From: Gammaproteobacteria bacterium
GTDB taxonomy: Bacteria; Pseudomonadota; Gammaproteobacteria; Burkholderiales; Burkholderiaceae_B
Assembly (NCBI GenBank): GCA_030832095.1
Contig: JAURJT010000052.1
Coordinates: forward strand, 1-64,000
DNA length: 64,000 nucleotides
Direction: 5' to 3'
In this document: in pieces, positions 61,890 to 64,000 of the stretch
How positions within the stretch are numbered: position 1 is the first letter of the stretch
How the letters are laid out: each line of letters begins with the position of its first letter
Notes under the pieces: generated by a model
Database searches by the model: none
Told to the model about the DNA's origin: nothing
What the model saw: only the letters and a program-made list of their open reading frames with translations
Position numbers and translations under genes: made by a program

Positions 61890-62897
61890 ATGAATGATCT
61901 CTCGCCTCAAAAGAAGTCTTTAGCGATTATCAAAAACCTATGGCGGCTGGTTGTCTGCTGTGCGATGGGGGGTGTATCTGCCGCCTATTCGCAAGTGTTT
62001 CCTGTTAAGCCCATCACCTTAGTTGTCCCGTATCAGGCCGGAGGGAGCTCTGACGCCATTGCTCGCACGATGGCGCGCTTGGTTGGAAAAGACCTTGGTC
62101 ACCAAGTGATTGTTGAGAACAAGGCTGGCGCAGAAGGAATGATCGGGTCGCTCGATGTCATGAAATCTGCGCCAGACGGGTATCGTGTTCTCTTTGGTGG
62201 TGCGGGTTCGATGATTGTTGTTCCGGCCCTTAGGCGCACACCACCCTTTGATCCAGGCACTCAATTTACGCCGATTTCAGGAGTGATTGATTTTTCATTT
62301 TTTCTATACGCCCATCCCGAACTACCCGTTAAAAACTTAAAAGAGTTTGTGGAATACGCACGTGCGCATCCTGGGAAAATAAACTATGCAACGGGTAATA
62401 ACCAAGGTTTGCTGACGTTTGCCTACTTAAAAAAGAGTTTGAATCTTGACGTGGTTCAGGTGGCGTACAAGGGCGAAACAGCCGCGACCGCTGATTTGCT
62501 TTCAGGCCGCGTACAGGCAATGTTTGCAACGACGGCACCTTTGATGCATGCTAAAGAAGGCCGGCTTAAGGTGTTGGTCACCACCCTGCCACAACGAACA
62601 CCTCTGCTGCCTGAGGTGGCAACCATGACAGAAAGTGGCTATCCAGAGTTTCCGTTTTCGCCGGCGGGTGGCTGGCTTGGTATTTTTGGCCCAGCTGAAA
62701 TGAATCCCGAGGTGGTTAAGGTTTTGCATCAGTCTTTTGGCAAAGCGCTGACTGATCCGGAAGTACAAAAGCAACTTGCGCAGGCAGGGCTGTCTTATCG
62801 TGCGATGGGGCTCGAGCAGATGGGGGTATTTGTCAAAGGCCAGCGTGATCAGTTTCATCATCTGATTCGAGACCTTGGTATTCCACTTCTCGATTAA
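61890..62897 (+). CDS. Bug/TctC-family solute-binding protein
   Basis: A 335-aa Bug receptor. The hydrophobic signal core is LVVCCAMGGVSAAYSQ and the mature start VFPVKPITLVVPYQAGGSS; VIVENKAGAEGMIGSLDV is the ligand loop. AGGTGG lies before the ATG. It is probably in one transcript with the carboxymuconolactone decarboxylase-like gene before it and the fadH-like gene 46 bases after it. This suggests an unsaturated carboxylate as ligand, by context only. Confidence 0.92.
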   Translation: MNDLSPQKKSLAIIKNLWRLVVCCAMGGVSAAYSQVFPVKPITLVVPYQAGGSSDAIARTMARLVGKDLGHQVIVENKAGAEGMIGSLDVMKSAPDGYRVLFGGAGSMIVVPALRRTPPFDPGTQFTPISGVIDFSFFLYAHPELPVKNLKEFVEYARAHPGKINYATGNNQGLLTFAYLKKSLNLDVVQVAYKGETAATADLLSGRVQAMFATTAPLMHAKEGRLKVLVTTLPQRTPLLPEVATMTESGYPEFPFSPAGGWLGIFGPAEMNPEVVKVLHQSFGKALTDPEVQKQLAQAGLSYRAMGLEQMGVFVKGQRDQFHHLIRDLGIPLLD

Positions 62898-62943
62898 CCT
62901 GTGCCCGATCCAATCAAAAAATTAGAAATAGAGCAAGCGCCTC

Positions 62944-64000
62944 ATGTCTCAAATGCTGCAGTCACTGTATCCACTATTGCTATCCCCTTTGCAAGTTGGC
63001 GCGCATACGCTAGCCAACCGAGTCATTATGGGTTCATTGCACACCCGCTTAGAAAATGAGCCCGACGGCGTACATCGTCTTGCTGAGTTTTATGCGGCAC
63101 GTGCGCGTGGTGGCGTAGGATTGATCATCACAGGTGGTGTATCACCTAACTTCGAAGGGCGTGTCGAGCAAGGTGCTTGGGTGCTTGATTCGACCGAGCA
63201 GCTTGAGCAGCATATTCCAATCGTGCAGGCAGTGCATGAGGCGGGTGCAAAAATCGTTTTACAAATTCTTCATACAGGCATTTATGCCAAGCATGACGAA
63301 ATTATTGGGCCTAGCGCCATTCGTTCGGTCATCAATCCGCGTCAACCGCGTGCTTTTACGGTTGAACAGATCGAGCAGACTATTGAAGACTTTGTCACGT
63401 GCGCAGTGCTTGCTCAGCAGGCGGGCTACGACGGTATTGAAGTGATGGGCTCAGAGGGATATCTGATGACTCAGTTCACAGCCTTACGAACCAACAAGCG
63501 CGACGATGAATGGGGGGGCTCGCTTGAAAATAGAATTCGGTTTCCGGTAGAGGTCGTACGTCGCACGCGCGAGCGTGTGGGCTCTGGCTTGTTGATCATG
63601 TATCGAATTTCTGCGATTGATTTGGTCGACGGTGGTTTAACAGGTGACGAAATCGATCGGCTCGCGCAGGCGCTTGAGCAGGCGGGCGCAGATGCGCTGA
63701 ACACCGGAATTGGCTGGCATGAGTCGGTGGTGCCCACCATCGCAACGAGCGTCCCGCGTGCTGCCTTTGCGTTTGCTGCGGCTCGACTCAAAAAAGTGGT
63801 TTCGATTCCGGTCGTGGCCTCAAATCGCATCAATATGCCCTCGGTGGCTGAAGATATTCTTGAACAGGGGCAGGCAGATTTAGTGTCGCTTGCACGCGCG
63901 TTTTTGGCAGATCCAGACTTTGTGGTGAAAGCAGCAACTGGGCGTACCGATGAAATTAATACCTGCATTGGTTGTAATCAAGCGTGCTTAGATCATATTT
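62944..64000 (+). CDS. fadH: 2,4-dienoyl-CoA reductase FadH (partial, cut by window end)
   Basis: Only the first 352 residues are in the window; the whole protein is usually about 670. The OYE-type FMN barrel has HTRLENEPDG, the EVMGSEGYLMTQF motif and WGGSLENRIRFPVEVV. The end reads TCIGCNQACLDHI, which is the 4Fe-4S cysteine motif of FadH (CIGCNQAC). The FAD/NADPH domain must lie beyond 64000. It reduces 2,4-dienoyl-CoA during beta-oxidation of unsaturated acids. It follows a Bug receptor by 46 bases. A clear Shine-Dalgarno is not seen. Confidence 0.93.
   Translation, partial: MSQMLQSLYPLLLSPLQVGAHTLANRVIMGSLHTRLENEPDGVHRLAEFYAARARGGVGLIITGGVSPNFEGRVEQGAWVLDSTEQLEQHIPIVQAVHEAGAKIVLQILHTGIYAKHDEIIGPSAIRSVINPRQPRAFTVEQIEQTIEDFVTCAVLAQQAGYDGIEVMGSEGYLMTQFTALRTNKRDDEWGGSLENRIRFPVEVVRRTRERVGSGLLIMYRISAIDLVDGGLTGDEIDRLAQALEQAGADALNTGIGWHESVVPTIATSVPRAAFAFAAARLKKVVSIPVVASNRINMPSVAEDILEQGQADLVSLARAFLADPDFVVKAATGRTDEINTCIGCNQACLDHI

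Overview
The window looks like chromosomal DNA of a betaproteobacterium of the order Burkholderiales, probably near the Alcaligenaceae (Bordetella/Achromobacter-like). This rests on ten periplasmic binding proteins of the Bug/TctC family, two full TctABC tripartite tricarboxylate transporter sets, two branched-chain-amino-acid-type ABC operons, and many CoA-transferases, acyl-CoA dehydrogenases and old-yellow-enzyme reductases. The assignment comes from gene content and protein motifs only. No rRNA, tRNA, CRISPR array, phage gene or transposase gene was seen. I count 61 genes (two cut by the window ends), and none is a recognisable transcriptional regulator.

Layout. 1-204: C-terminal end of a small protein. 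242-4869 (minus): ABC operon of binding protein, LivH, a LivM-LivG fusion and LivF. 5137-9762: small catabolic genes (carboxymuconolactone decarboxylase family, amidohydrolase, SDR) and two convergent Bug genes. 8779-12130 (minus): ThDP enzyme, CoxG-like protein and Bug gene, followed by a divergent cupin. 12690-17410 (minus): a second ABC operon of the same design, again with a LivM-LivG fusion. 17709-19711 (plus): histone-deacetylase-like hydrolase and a 3-hydroxyacyl-CoA dehydrogenase-like protein. 19926-22503 (plus): rubrerythrin, Fe-S protein and DUF3501. 22709-25263 (plus): TRAP membrane subunits without a binding protein, then a small membrane protein. 25302-36030 (plus): two SDRs, MDR oxidoreductase, flavin-binding protein, alpha/beta hydrolase, Bug, ene-reductase, family III CoA-transferase, M28-type protein, Bug.

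36027-49308 (minus) is the most coherent block. Fourteen tightly packed genes run from two acyl-CoA dehydrogenases through a YHS-like protein, a Bug protein, a split MaoC-type hydratase, two family III CoA-transferases, TctC-TctB-TctA and an ene-reductase to an M81 protein. Together they read as one pathway: uptake of a carboxylic acid, CoA activation, alpha,beta-dehydrogenation and hydration. Each of the three enzyme steps is encoded by a tandem pair, and in at least two pairs one partner lacks the catalytic residue. A fumarylacetoacetase-family hydrolase (plus) follows. Next come a minus-strand TctB-TctA-Bug-flavoprotein operon and a plus-strand operon of an HMG-CoA-lyase-like enzyme and an MmgE/PrpD protein, which could supply later C-C cleavage. 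The right end has a dienelactone hydrolase, three more Bug genes, a second carboxymuconolactone decarboxylase-like protein and the start of fadH.

Non-coding structure of note: degenerate repeats that include the last codons of Bug genes at three places (8714-8785, 30660-30795, 45325-45480); a Bug gene relic (49624-49761); a UUCG hairpin in an ABC operon; convergent-gene terminators at 50831 and 58194; and a hairpin resembling an IS200/IS605 end at 19713. Functions beyond family level, and all substrates, are inference.
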